DNA of 64,000 bases from Desulfobacter hydrogenophilus. Lineage in GTDB: Bacteria > Desulfobacterota > Desulfobacteria > Desulfobacterales > Desulfobacteraceae. Shown here piece by piece: positions 45,722 to 54,459 of the stretch. Numbering within the stretch: position 1 is the stretch's first letter; each line of letters starts with the position of its first letter. The stretch is taken from assembly GCF_004319545.1 (NCBI RefSeq), contig NZ_CP036313.1, positions 1,676,501 to 1,740,500 on the forward strand, given 5' to 3'. The translations under genes and the position numbers were made by a program. Under the pieces are notes generated by a model. It was not told the origin of the DNA. It ran no database searches and saw only the letters and a program-made list of their open reading frames with translations.

Positions 45722-45807
45722 TATCATTGAAAAACCTTGCGCGATTTGATTTAATTCATAGTTTATAGTTATTTAATGGTATGTTAACCCGTTAAAAAAA
45801 GGATGGC

Positions 45808-46491
45808 ATGTTACCCGACATCAGCGGCATCATTATAATAGTCGGCAATTACGGCAGCGGCAAAAGTGAAACGGCTGTCAACCTGGCAGTCGTTTCCCGG
45901 CGGGCCGGCAAAAGCGTCAAAATAACGGATCTGGACTTGGTTAACCCCTATTTCAGAAGCCGGGAAGCAAAGAAGCCCCTGGAGGATATGGGGGTGGAAG
46001 TGGTTCTGCCGGACAGAAAATACATGCATGCGGACCTGCCCATCTTGACCCCGGCCGTGGCCGACATGATTAAAAACCCTGCCCAGGTGACCATTTTGGA
46101 TGCCGGCGGAGATGATGCAGGCGTGACGGTTCTTGCCGCCCTGGCAGATGTGCTTAAAAAAAAACAGGTCAAATTGCTGCAGGTCATCAACCCCTTGCGC
46201 CCCAATACCCAGGATGTCCAAAGTTGCCTTAAAATAAAGGCGCAAATCGAAGCTGCCGCAAAATTGCCTGTCACAGGCCTGATTTCCAATGCCAACCTTC
46301 TTGACGAGACCACGCCGCAAATTATTTATGACGGCTACAATCTGGTGCGCCGGGTATCCGAAGCCACCGGTCTTAATATTGAATTTATAACAGCGTCCAC
46401 CAGGCTTTTGCCCCAATTGGCCCCTGAACGGATCTTTTGCCCGATCCTGCCCATTGACCGGTTGCTGGCCCTCCCCTGGACACGCACTTAA
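45808..46491 (+). CDS. MinD/ParA-like P-loop ATPase at head of kor operon
   Basis: 227 residues. P-loop IIVGNYGSGKSETAVNLA at the start, then KITDLDLVNPYFRSREAK and VTILDAGGDDAGVTVLAALA as switch/Walker B region, LKLLQVINPLRPNTQDVQ-like region and ISNANLLDET. The fold is that of SIMIBI NTPases (MinD/CooC/NifH relatives). It stands 21 bases upstream of korD and so probably is co-expressed with the 2-oxoglutarate oxidoreductase; a role in its assembly or cofactor insertion is a guess. Confidence 0.78.
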   Translation: MLPDISGIIIIVGNYGSGKSETAVNLAVVSRRAGKSVKITDLDLVNPYFRSREAKKPLEDMGVEVVLPDRKYMHADLPILTPAVADMIKNPAQVTILDAGGDDAGVTVLAALADVLKKKQVKLLQVINPLRPNTQDVQSCLKIKAQIEAAAKLPVTGLISNANLLDETTPQIIYDGYNLVRRVSEATGLNIEFITASTRLLPQLAPERIFCPILPIDRLLALPWTRT

Positions 46492-46512
46492 CACCAAGGA
46501 GAACTACTTACA

Positions 46513-46731
46513 ATGGCCTATAAACACATTATTGATGCCGAAAGGTGCAAAGGGTGTGGTCTTTGTGTGCATTTCTGCCCGAAAGACGTGCTTGAGATCA
46601 CCGACAAGGTAAATGCAAAAGGGCATTTCCCGGCCTTTCAGGCCAGACCAGAGGATTGCATTCACTGCGCCATCTGCTGCACCATGTGTCCGGATGTGGC
46701 TATCAGTATAGTTGAAGAACAAAGTGCATAA
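46513..46731 (+). CDS. korD: 2-oxoglutarate:ferredoxin oxidoreductase, delta (ferredoxin) subunit
   Basis: 72 residues with two [4Fe-4S] motifs, CKGCGLCVHFCP and CIHCAICCTMCP. As the delta subunit it moves electrons from the catalytic subunits to external ferredoxin. Order D-A-B-C is the common one for Kor operons. GGAGAA precedes the ATG. Confidence 0.92.
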   Translation: MAYKHIIDAERCKGCGLCVHFCPKDVLEITDKVNAKGHFPAFQARPEDCIHCAICCTMCPDVAISIVEEQSA

Positions 46732-46757
46732 TTATTTATATCTAAGGACAAATGACA

Positions 46758-47828
46758 ATGGCTAAAGTCTTAATGAAAGGCAATGAAGCAATCGGTGAAG
46801 CCGCCATCAGGGCCGGCTGTCTAAACTATTTTGCATACCCCATCACGCCCCAGTCGGAAGTCGCCGAGTACCTGAGCAAACGTCTGCCCGAAGTGGGCGG
46901 CGTGTTTCTCCAGGGCGAAAGTGAAGTGGCCGTGGGGTATATGATTTTTGGGGCCTCGGGTGCCGGAGAGCGTGTCATGACCACATCATCTTCTCCGGGC
47001 ATCAGCCTGATGAGTGAAGCAATTTCCTATATTGCCGCTGCCCAGTGCCCGGCAGTATTTGTTAATATTATGAGGGGTGGCCCGGGGCTAGGCGGTATCC
47101 TGCCGTCCCAGGGTGATTATTTTCAGGCAACCAAGGGCGGCGGCCACGGCGACTACCATTTGTTGGTCCTGGCACCGGACGGGGTCCAGGAAGCCGTGGA
47201 GATGACCATGCAGGCTTTTGGTCTGGCGGAAAAATACAGAAATCCAGTCATGGTCATGGGCGACGGCATGATCGGCCAGATGATGGAACCAGTGGAGTTC
47301 CCCGATGATTTAAAAACCGAACCCACCAACAAGGACGACTGGGCCACCAACGGCATGTCCACCCGGAAAAGCAAAAAGTCAAACCTGGTGAAATCCCTGT
47401 TTCTGGATCCTGCTGAACTGAACCAGCACAACCTGAATCTCAAGGCCAAATACGAGCAGATGAAAAAGGAAGATGTTCAGTATGAGCTGTACAATACAGA
47501 TGGGGACTATCAGGTCCTGATTGCAAGCTACGGCACCATGAGCCGCGTATGCCGCACCGCCATTGACATGCTCAAGGCTGAGGGCATTGAAGTGGCCATG
47601 TTCCGCCCCAAGACCTTATTTCCTTTTCCTGAAAAACAGGTGCATGATGCCGCAGTGAAAGACAGCTGCAAATGCGTTATCAGCATTGAAATGAGCATGG
47701 GCCAGATGGTGGAAGATGTCCAACGGTGCGTTATGGGCAAAAAACCGGTGGAATTTTACGGGGAATGCGGCGGTGAAATTCCGTCACCTGAAAAAATCAT
47801 CGAAATCGTAAAAGAACTGATCGGGTAA
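46758..47828 (+). CDS. korA: 2-oxoglutarate:ferredoxin oxidoreductase, alpha subunit
   Basis: 356 residues from ATG 46758 (MAKVLMKGNEAIGEAAIRAG); ATG 46752 is also possible. Typical features are YFAYPITPQSEVAEYLSKRL, FLQGESEVAVGYMIFGASGA, MTTSSSPGISLMSEAISYIA and MRGGPGLGG, followed by the transketolase-like C-terminal part (VLIASYGTMSRVCRTAIDML). KorA oxidatively decarboxylates 2-oxoglutarate to succinyl-CoA together with KorB; the reverse is possible. Assignment to 2-oxoglutarate rather than pyruvate or branched acids rests on operon form and on the citric acid cycle context; VorB-type enzymes are close relatives. Confidence 0.88.
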   Translation: MAKVLMKGNEAIGEAAIRAGCLNYFAYPITPQSEVAEYLSKRLPEVGGVFLQGESEVAVGYMIFGASGAGERVMTTSSSPGISLMSEAISYIAAAQCPAVFVNIMRGGPGLGGILPSQGDYFQATKGGGHGDYHLLVLAPDGVQEAVEMTMQAFGLAEKYRNPVMVMGDGMIGQMMEPVEFPDDLKTEPTNKDDWATNGMSTRKSKKSNLVKSLFLDPAELNQHNLNLKAKYEQMKKEDVQYELYNTDGDYQVLIASYGTMSRVCRTAIDMLKAEGIEVAMFRPKTLFPFPEKQVHDAAVKDSCKCVISIEMSMGQMVEDVQRCVMGKKPVEFYGECGGEIPSPEKIIEIVKELIG

Positions 47829-47850
47829 CGCGCCGGTCAAGGAGAAAATA

Positions 47851-48594
47851 ATGGGAAAAGCATTTTCTAAACCAGAGGTGATGACAGACAATTACACCCA
47901 CTATTGTCCCGGCTGTACCCACGGCATTGTCCATCGGCTGGTGGCCGAGGCCATAGACGAACTGGGCATCCGGGAAAATACCGTGGGCATCGCCCCTGTA
48001 GGATGCGCTGTCATGATCTACAATTATTTTGACTGTGACTTCCAGGAAGCCGCCCACGGCAGGGCTCCTGCCATGGCAACCGGCATCAAGCGGGTACGCC
48101 CGGATATGATGGTATTCACCTACCAGGGGGACGGGGACCTTGCCAGTATCGGCATGGGTGAAATCATTCATGCGGCTAACCGCGGGGAGAAAATCACCGT
48201 CATTTTTATCAACAATGCCATTTACGGCATGACCGGCGGCCAGATGGCCCCCACCACCATGCCGGGCCAGCGTGCCACGACGGCTCCGGCCGGTCGTGAT
48301 ACAGCCCAGACAGGCATGCCCATCCGCATGGCCAATCTCATGAGTGAAATTGTGACCCCGGGCTATGTCACCCGGCAGGCCGTACTCAAGCCCCAGATGG
48401 TGAACAAATGTAAAAAGGCTATTAAAAAGGCATTCCAGTACCAGATGGATAACACCTGTTTCAGTTTTGTGGAGGTGATCTCCACCTGTCCAACCAACTG
48501 GGGCATGACGCCCATTGATGCCTTGAAGTGGGCCGAAGAAACTTTGCTGCCTTACTATGAACTGGGCGATTATAAAACCCCTGAAGACGCCTAA
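47851..48594 (+). CDS. korB: 2-oxoglutarate:ferredoxin oxidoreductase, beta subunit
   Basis: 247 residues. The thiamine diphosphate motif is FTYQGDGDLASIGMGE...VIFINNAIYGMTGGQ (GDG...N). CPGCTHGIVHRLVAEAIDEL near the start supplies conserved cysteines; MAPTTMPGQRATTAPAGRD is typical of the Kor/Vor subgroup. It carries the active-site cofactor and works with KorA. 22 bases after korA. Confidence 0.93.
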   Translation: MGKAFSKPEVMTDNYTHYCPGCTHGIVHRLVAEAIDELGIRENTVGIAPVGCAVMIYNYFDCDFQEAAHGRAPAMATGIKRVRPDMMVFTYQGDGDLASIGMGEIIHAANRGEKITVIFINNAIYGMTGGQMAPTTMPGQRATTAPAGRDTAQTGMPIRMANLMSEIVTPGYVTRQAVLKPQMVNKCKKAIKKAFQYQMDNTCFSFVEVISTCPTNWGMTPIDALKWAEETLLPYYELGDYKTPEDA

Positions 48595-48611
48595 ACAATT
48601 GGGAGACACCC

Positions 48612-49148
48612 ATGCAGACAGAAATTAAATTTGCAGGATTCGGCGGCCAGGGCATTCTTCTCAGTGCTAAGCTGCTGGCCTATGCCGCAATGAAGCAGGG
48701 ATACCAGGTCGCCTGGATTCCCTCCTACGGACCGGAAATGCGGGGCGGCACCGCATATTGCACCGTTGTAATCAGTGACAAGCTTATTGGATCACCTATT
48801 ATAAAAAGTCCCAGCCACCTTGTGGCCATGAACCGGCCCTCCCTGGAAAAATTCGACGACACTGTTAAACCCGGGGGGATTGTATTTATTAACTCATCAC
48901 TGATTCCGATCAGAAGCCAGCGCAAGGATGTGGTCGAGCTGGCGGTGCCGGTCAATGATATCGCCATTGAGGCCGGATCTGTCAGAGCCGCCAACATCGT
49001 TGCCTTGGCCGCATTTGCAGCCAAAAGCAAGGTGGTGGATCTGGATCTTTTAAAAAAATGCATCAAGGAAGAATTTGCCGCCAAAGCAAAAATTATTCCC
49101 TTGAACATGGATGCGTTTGACAGGGGGGTAGCTGCCGCCCAGGCATAA
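48612..49148 (+). CDS. korC: 2-oxoglutarate:ferredoxin oxidoreductase, gamma subunit
   Basis: 178 residues. [20 protein letters not shown] at the N-terminus, [20 protein letters not shown] and [16 protein letters not shown] are standard for the gamma domain. It completes the DABC set; 17 bases separate it from korB. The operon ends in a hairpin shared with the convergent btuB remnant. Confidence 0.93.
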   Translation: MQTEIKFAGFGGQGILLSAKLLAYAAMKQGYQVAWIPSYGPEMRGGTAYCTVVISDKLIGSPIIKSPSHLVAMNRPSLEKFDDTVKPGGIVFINSSLIPIRSQRKDVVELAVPVNDIAIEAGSVRAANIVALAAFAAKSKVVDLDLLKKCIKEEFAAKAKIIPLNMDAFDRGVAAAQA

Positions 49149-49185
49149 CCATAATAGGCCTCTAAAAAAACGGACCCAGAAAACA

Positions 49186-49231
49186 CCAAAGGCGGAAAAA
49201 AGTGCTTTAGAAGCCTTTCTTCCGCTTTTGG
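49186..49231. terminator. Terminator between korC and btuB remnant
   Basis: CCAAAGGCGGAA pairs with TTCCGCTTTTGG (one G-U) around a 22-base loop, between convergent genes. The T-run is weak, so it is a probable rather than certain terminator. Confidence 0.55.
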
Positions 49232-49988
49232 TCGGGGGCTCATAAATTTTAAAAATTTAATTTCACCCCGGCATAGGCGGAAATATCCGCTGTCCCATAT
49301 CCGCCAACTTCTTCATACTCCTCATCAAATAGATTCTCTATCCGTCCAAAAACCTTCACGTTTTTGCAGATTTGATAAGAGACAGCCAAGTTGACCAGGG
49401 TATAGGCGTCCAGCTTTTCATCGCCGTCATCTCTTTCGCTGACATAGACTGAAGTGAAATGGATCTGCAGATGCTTAGTGGGATAAAAATTTAGATCAGC
49501 TGTACCTTTATGCAGTGGGCGTCTGTCGAGCCGGTCTCCATTATCATCCTCAGTGTCGGTATACGTATAGCCAAGCTGCATATTAAAATAATCACAGGGA
49601 TGCCAGGCAATTGTTGATTCAATGCCTTGGGTTCTTATTCCATCAATGTTCTGATAGGTCCAGCTGTTATTATCCCAATCAATGAAATTATCAATATCAT
49701 TCCAAAACCAGGAAAGTCCTATAACAATTTGTTTATCCATGAACGATTGTTCAACGCCGATATCATATCCAATACTCTCTTCGGGCTCAAGATCTTCAGT
49801 TCCATAATACTCATGTCGATGGTCATGTTAAATTGAGCCAAAAATGGTCATTTAAAACTGAGCCACTAGGGAATTAAACAGGGGGGACCGCAGGATCACT
49901 CCCCCCTGTTTAATTTCCCGGGTAAATGCCATCCTGGTAATTTTATCTGGGATAACAGTGGAGTGTTTATGAAAAAAAGGAGATCATT

Positions 49989-51245
49989 TTGGATATACTG
50001 GATCTGCACAGGTCCGGCTTGACCCAGCGGGCCATAGCCCGGCGCCTGGGCATAAGCCGTAACACCGTCAAAAAGTATCTTGAAGCCCCGGAAAGTTGCT
50101 TAAAAAATCCAAAGTCATACCATCGCACGAGTATTCTTGATCCTTATCACAACACCATCAAGGCCTGGCTTGACGAAGACGAGTATTACACCGCCACCTG
50201 GATTTATGACCGTCTTGTCAACCAAGGATATACCGGTAGTTATGAAACCGTGAAGCGAAAGGTCGGTAAATTCAAGAAACAAAAACAAAAAATTGCCTAC
50301 ATGCGCTTTGAGACCGAACCCGGCCACCAGGCCCAGGTGGATTTTGGAGAATTTCAGGTTGAGCTTCCCGATGGCAGTATAAAGAAGCTGTATCTGTTTT
50401 CAATGATTCTGGGATATTCCCGGAAAATCTATACAGAATTGATCGAACGATGCGACATGCCAAGCTTTCTTGACTGCCATATACACGCCTTTGAATACTT
50501 CGCTGGCGTCTCGGATCAGATACTCTATGATCGCATGAAAAATGTGTATATCGCCAAGCTGACCGGTAAGGACAAGTTTAATTCAACCCTGATAGGATTT
50601 GCCGTTCATTACGGATTTGTTCCCAAAGTGGCCCCCGCTTATGCCGCCTGGGTCAAGGGAAAGGTCGAACGTCCTTATACCTTCATCCGGGAAGGCTTTT
50701 GGCGGGGATACGGCTTTGTAAACCTGGTTAGGGCCAACAAGAACCTTTGGTCTTGGATTATAAAAAAGGATGAACGGATTCATGGCACGACCCATGAGAA
50801 AGTCAGCACCCGGTTTAAGCGGGAGCAGCCACATTTAAATGCACTGCCTCCCCAGACGTTCGACACCTCGTATCGTATTTACCGGCGGGTGTATAAAGAC
50901 TGCACTGTCCACTTTCAAGGAAATCGCTATGTCACACCCCACACCCTGGTAGGAGAACAGGTCATACTTCGCCCGAAAGATGGTCAGCTACGTATTCTCC
51001 AAAACTGTTGGCTGGTAGTTACCTATGAGATTCCATCAACAAAAGGCAATTTGGTGCAGAAGAAGAGATTCTACGAGGACATGAAAAAGGACATTGACAT
51101 GAATCGGCGCAAATATCACCACGGTAAAAAAGGTAAGGGACGGGCGAAACAGACTATCAGTCCCCAGAAGCCACAATATGACATGGATGTTGAGGTTCGC
51201 TCCATCTCTGCATATGAAGAAATAATGCAGGAGGTGTCTTCATGA
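49989..51245 (+). CDS. istA: IS21 transposase IstA
   Basis: 418 residues. N-terminal helix-turn-helix (DLHRSGLTQRAIARRLGISR, NTVKKYLEAP), then the integrase core with FETEPGHQAQVDFGEFQ (first Asp) and KVERPYTFIREGFW (Glu region), and a C-terminal IstA part (FQGNRYVTPHTLVGEQVILR). TTG start at 49989 with AGGAG seven bases upstream. Its stop overlaps istB (ATGA). Confidence 0.92.
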   Translation: MDILDLHRSGLTQRAIARRLGISRNTVKKYLEAPESCLKNPKSYHRTSILDPYHNTIKAWLDEDEYYTATWIYDRLVNQGYTGSYETVKRKVGKFKKQKQKIAYMRFETEPGHQAQVDFGEFQVELPDGSIKKLYLFSMILGYSRKIYTELIERCDMPSFLDCHIHAFEYFAGVSDQILYDRMKNVYIAKLTGKDKFNSTLIGFAVHYGFVPKVAPAYAAWVKGKVERPYTFIREGFWRGYGFVNLVRANKNLWSWIIKKDERIHGTTHEKVSTRFKREQPHLNALPPQTFDTSYRIYRRVYKDCTVHFQGNRYVTPHTLVGEQVILRPKDGQLRILQNCWLVVTYEIPSTKGNLVQKKRFYEDMKKDIDMNRRKYHHGKKGKGRAKQTISPQKPQYDMDVEVRSISAYEEIMQEVSS

Positions 51246-51985
51246 GTGATACCCTTGTAATGGATCGTATTGAATCCAACCTTAGCCGGCTAAAACTCTC
51301 CCGGATCTATGAAGTTTTAGGCAGCCTTGCCAAAACAGCCGAGGAGCAGGGAAAAAGTTATCTGTCTTTTCTGGATGAACTGCTTGAAGAAGAAGTGGCG
51401 GCGAAGGAGCAGCGCCGGATCGAAACCGCATTAAGGATATCAGGACTGCCGTATATCAAAAGCATAGATGATTTTGACTTCGCCTTCCAACCCGGTCTGG
51501 ATAAACAAAAAATCATGGGGCTTTTTGATCTGAGCTTTATCCGTGAAAAAGGCAATGTGATTTTTCTTGGCCCTCCTGGTGTGGGAAAGACGCATCTTGC
51601 GATATCACTTGCGTTGAAGGCATGCCAATCGGGCATGAGTATCTATTTTACTAACATGGAAGATTTGATTATCAAGCTGCGAAAGGATCACGAGGCTGGG
51701 AAGCCGGGTAAGGGCCGTGGATACTATAAATCGTCCTTGGTCGTCGTTGATGAAGTGGGTTACACGCCCATCACCCGGGAAGAATGCAATTTATTCTTTC
51801 GTTTTATTGCCAACCGTTATGAAAAAAACAGCACCATTATCACATCAAATAAGGCGTTCGGAGACTGGACAGAGCTGTTCCATGACCCGATCATAGTGAC
51901 GGCCATCCTTGATCGACTACTTCACCACAGCGCCGTCGTTAATATTAAGGGTAACAGTTATAGACTGAAAGGTAAAAAGCCATGA
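51242..51985 (+). CDS. istB: IS21 helper ATPase IstB
   Basis: 247 residues, DnaC-like AAA+ ATPase. Walker A FLGPPGVGKTHLAISLALKA near residue 117, Walker B SSLVVVDEVGYTPI, and the sensor region STIITSNKAFGDWTELF. It assists IstA in target selection. Intact. Confidence 0.94.
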   Translation: MSDTLVMDRIESNLSRLKLSRIYEVLGSLAKTAEEQGKSYLSFLDELLEEEVAAKEQRRIETALRISGLPYIKSIDDFDFAFQPGLDKQKIMGLFDLSFIREKGNVIFLGPPGVGKTHLAISLALKACQSGMSIYFTNMEDLIIKLRKDHEAGKPGKGRGYYKSSLVVVDEVGYTPITREECNLFFRFIANRYEKNSTIITSNKAFGDWTELFHDPIIVTAILDRLLHHSAVVNIKGNSYRLKGKKP

Positions 51986-52121
51986 ATACGGGCAGTATTA
52001 AGGATGGGACGAAAATAACCTCAAAAATGACCCTGTTTTTTTGTAAAGCGTTATACACTTATCTAAAAAGTCCTAATACCAGTCATTTTCAGAGATTGTC
52101 TTGCCGAAAGGCGGTATCCAT

Positions 52122-52334
52122 ATGTTAGAAAAACGTGGAGGGTACAGGGGAAAGCCAAAGCCCAAACTACCACCACACCTAAAGCGGGTTCATGTCAATG
52201 CTCGTATACAAAAGTGGATGCTTGATAAGCTCAAAAGAAGAGGTGAAGTTGGAATAGTGTTGGAATATATATTGATTGAAGCCGGTTTTAAATATCATGA
52301 CCCTTCAACAGAAAAAAACAAAGGAGGTTTATAG
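52122..52334 (+). CDS. Small accessory ORF inside the IS21 element
   Basis: 70 residues from ATG 52122 (MLEKRGGYRGKPKPKLP), basic, with RVHVNARIQKWMLDKLKRRG and IVLEYILIEAGFKY. It lies between istB and the right end, which is not usual for IS21; similar passengers of unknown function occur in some elements. The pattern of a short ribbon-helix-helix-like segment suggests DNA binding, but I recognise no family. Confidence 0.55.
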   Translation: MLEKRGGYRGKPKPKLPPHLKRVHVNARIQKWMLDKLKRRGEVGIVLEYILIEAGFKYHDPSTEKNKGGL

Positions 52335-53369
52335 AATGAATCGGGGTGGCTCATTTTTGATGACCATAAATGGCTCAATTTCTGGTGCCCATTGACACTT
52401 CAAGACGTCCTGTTATTTCATCTGTATTTTGGGTGTCCAGAGTATCTCCAAATTCAGAGTTCCAATTTGCATCGTACGTAAACCCATCCATATCATATTC
52501 AGATTCTGCCAAATGAAGATTAAAATTAAGATCTATAATTTCACTGGGGATTGCATTGATCTTCAAGCCTGCACTTTTATTTTCATATCCGTCATTTTCG
52601 CTATTTCCATCCTCTTCGCTGGCAGTGGAAAACCCATCGGTTTTTGTACCGGAGACAGTAATCGACGCAGTCACATAATCATTGCCAAAAGAGCCGCCGG
52701 CCACGCCACGTTTGGTGCTGTATGAACCGGCTTCAACGGAAACATAACCGGTTGGTTTTTTTGTCCTTTTTTCGTAATTATGTTGATAACACCGCCGATG
52801 GCATCAGAACCGTAAAGAACACTCTGGGGGCCCCTGATAACCTCAATACGTTCAATATTATCCGTTGTTAAATTTGACAGATTTGACTCGGCTGCAGGAG
52901 CCGAAGGATCTCTAAATTCAATGCCATCGACCAATATCAGGGTATGTTTATTGGCCGTTCCACGCATAAAAATAGAGACCGCTGCACCCTTGGGGCCGGA
53001 CTGAATCACACTTACACCCGGCACACTGCGCAGAACATCAATCACCTGGATCTGCTGCTTGGCCTCAATTTCTTTTGACGTAATAACGGTAACCGAAGTT
53101 CCCAGCTGAGAAATGCGGGTCGGCGTTCTTGTTGCACTGACTACCACATCTTCTAAAACACTTGTTTCCTCTGCCGATGGGTCTGCCCCAAAGGCGTTCA
53201 GCGGCGCTAAATAAAGCGCAAAAATAAACACAGATAGTTTCACCACAGGATGTTGCATATTCACTCTCTCCTCGTAATCATCCGGGCATAAAAAAACCGG
53301 ATCAAAAAAAATTCAATCCGGGATTTCCCAAACTATCTCAGAATCTTTCGTGCCTACCCAGTCCTCGAG

Positions 53370-53535
53370 GTTATCGACACCTTGCCCAAGCAGGTCTTCT
53401 GACTCCCGGGGCTTGCTTTCCCTGCCCCTTCCCAGTACTTTGTACCAGTGGTTTAATGCAGAGACGTATTTCCGGTCACAGCGGCGGGTCCGTTCCTGAA
53501 TTTCACAGGATTCCCTCTTTAGCAGTTTTTCTTAA
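53370..53535 (-). promoter_or_regulatory. Cobalamin riboswitch
   Basis: Minus strand holds the conserved core AGAGGGAATCCTGTGAAATT, ACGGACCCGCCGCTGTGA, and the B12 box GTCAGAAGACCTGC (consensus GCCAGGAGACCTGC). It lies about 110 bases before the btuB-type start and would shut off the receptor when adenosylcobalamin is plentiful. The gene it controls is now broken. Confidence 0.92.
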
Positions 53536-53640
53536 AACTGCCATTGTGCTTTTACACACCTGAACAATTTTTTTGTGTTTTTATAACTGATGCACAGAAT
53601 TTGTCAAACAGATAACAGCTTTTACAACGATTCTGAGAAT

Positions 53641-54459
53641 TCATCTCTCAGAATCTTTCAGGCCGCCAGCCTTGTCTATAAACACCCAGGGCCGGCCGGA
53701 GTTGGGATTTCTCCCCACCCGGACAGGGGTCTGGTATACGGTCTGGATATTTTTTCGGGTCAGGACCTGTTCCGGAGCGCCCATAGCATGAATCCGCCCT
53801 TTGTCTTTGTCGAGCAGCACCAGATTATCAGAATATTCAGCAGCCAGATTCAAATCATGGATTACCATGAGCACGGTAAGGCCAAGACTGTCCCGCAGTC
53901 CGGAAATAAGATCCAGAATTCTGACTTGGTGGGTGATGTCAAGATGCGCTGTGGGTTCATCCAGCACAAGGAATTTAGGTTCCTGGGTTAGCGCCCTTGC
54001 AAGGGCAGCCAGTTGGCGCTCCCCGCCTGAAACCTGGTCCATGGCGGAATCGGCAAGGTCCCCGATGCCCGCGACCGTCATAAAATGCCGGGCAAGTTCC
54101 CTGTCTTTGCGGGTTTCAAAAAATTGAAACGGTTTGAAAAACGGCAGGCGACCTATCAGTACATAGGCTTGAACCTGCATGGGTAAAGGGTCCAGATTCT
54201 GGCGGACCACAGCCATTTGCCGGGCAAGTTCGGCCCGGGTCTGGATGCAGATGTCCTTTCCCTTGAGCACAATTTTTCCCTTAAACGGTTCCAGAGTCCC
54301 GCAAACCGTGCGCAGCAGGCTGGTTTTACCGGTGCCGTTGGGACCGATAATTGAAACAATCCGGCCCGTTGGCACATTAAAGCTGATATTGGACAATATC
54401 CGACGGTGACCAAAACCCAGGGTGATATCCTGGATTTCTAACAGCGGCGATGGTGTCAT
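53641..54459 (-). CDS. btuD: Corrinoid ABC transporter ATPase
   Basis: 272 residues from ATG 54459 (MTPSPLLEIQDITLGF), which overlaps the permease stop as ATGA; an upstream ATG at 54576 is only a shadow start inside the permease gene. Walker A IGPNGTGKTSLLRTV, signature QVSGGERQLAALARALTQEP, Walker B FLVLDEPTAHLDITHQ and switch His in MVIHDLNLAAEYS. FecE/BtuD type ATPase powering import. Iron-siderophore systems look alike; the neighbours argue for corrinoids. Confidence 0.93.
   Translation of the reverse strand: MTPSPLLEIQDITLGFGHRRILSNISFNVPTGRIVSIIGPNGTGKTSLLRTVCGTLEPFKGKIVLKGKDICIQTRAELARQMAVVRQNLDPLPMQVQAYVLIGRLPFFKPFQFFETRKDRELARHFMTVAGIGDLADSAMDQVSGGERQLAALARALTQEPKFLVLDEPTAHLDITHQVRILDLISGLRDSLGLTVLMVIHDLNLAAEYSDNLVLLDKDKGRIHAMGAPEQVLTRKNIQTVYQTPVRVGRNPNSGRPWVFIDKAGGLKDSER

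Larger units (their letters stand above)
49830..52381 (+). mobile_element. IS21-family element inserted in btuB
   Basis: About 2.55 kb. Inverted ends share AAATTGAGCCA and ATGGTCAT with repeated TGAGCCAC inside (multiple terminal repeats, as in IS21). It carries istA, istB and a small third gene on the + strand. The left end has the canonical TG start (TGTTAAATTGAG, from 49826). The right end lacks the matching AACA, and no target duplication is found, so the right end and adjacent receptor sequence were probably deleted after insertion. Confidence 0.85.
49249..53264 (-). pseudogene. btuB: Disrupted TonB-dependent corrinoid receptor
   Basis: N-terminal part 53264-52382: signal peptide (FIFALYLAPLNAFGA), TonB box region EDVVVSATRTPTRISQ, plug domain (VPGVSVIQSGPKGAAVSIFM, ILVDGIEFRDPS, VIRGPQSVLYGSDAIGGVIN). 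C-terminal part 49829-49249: last barrel strands ending YAGVKLNF with terminal Phe. Three defects are visible. A run of seven A (minus strand, near 52755) puts GYVSVEAGSYSTKRG out of frame; eight A would restore it. An IS21 element interrupts the barrel. The two parts sum to about 485 residues against 600-680 for the family, so the middle is lost. A cobalamin riboswitch upstream and the adjacent BtuFCD genes identify a corrinoid receptor. Confidence 0.88.

Noticed and set aside
45811..46497. 228-codon frame antisense to the P-loop ATPase gene
   Set aside because: Exact shadow of the gene with an intact P-loop; no own ribosome binding site or family.
47797..48609. 270-codon frame antisense to korB
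   Set aside because: The + strand frame has complete KorB motifs; the antisense frame has low-complexity His/Gly text and no recognisable family.
53281..53340. Second riboswitch upstream of the BtuFCD operon
   Set aside because: Only one B12 box is present, and its orientation and position fit the receptor gene, not the operon starting at 58398.
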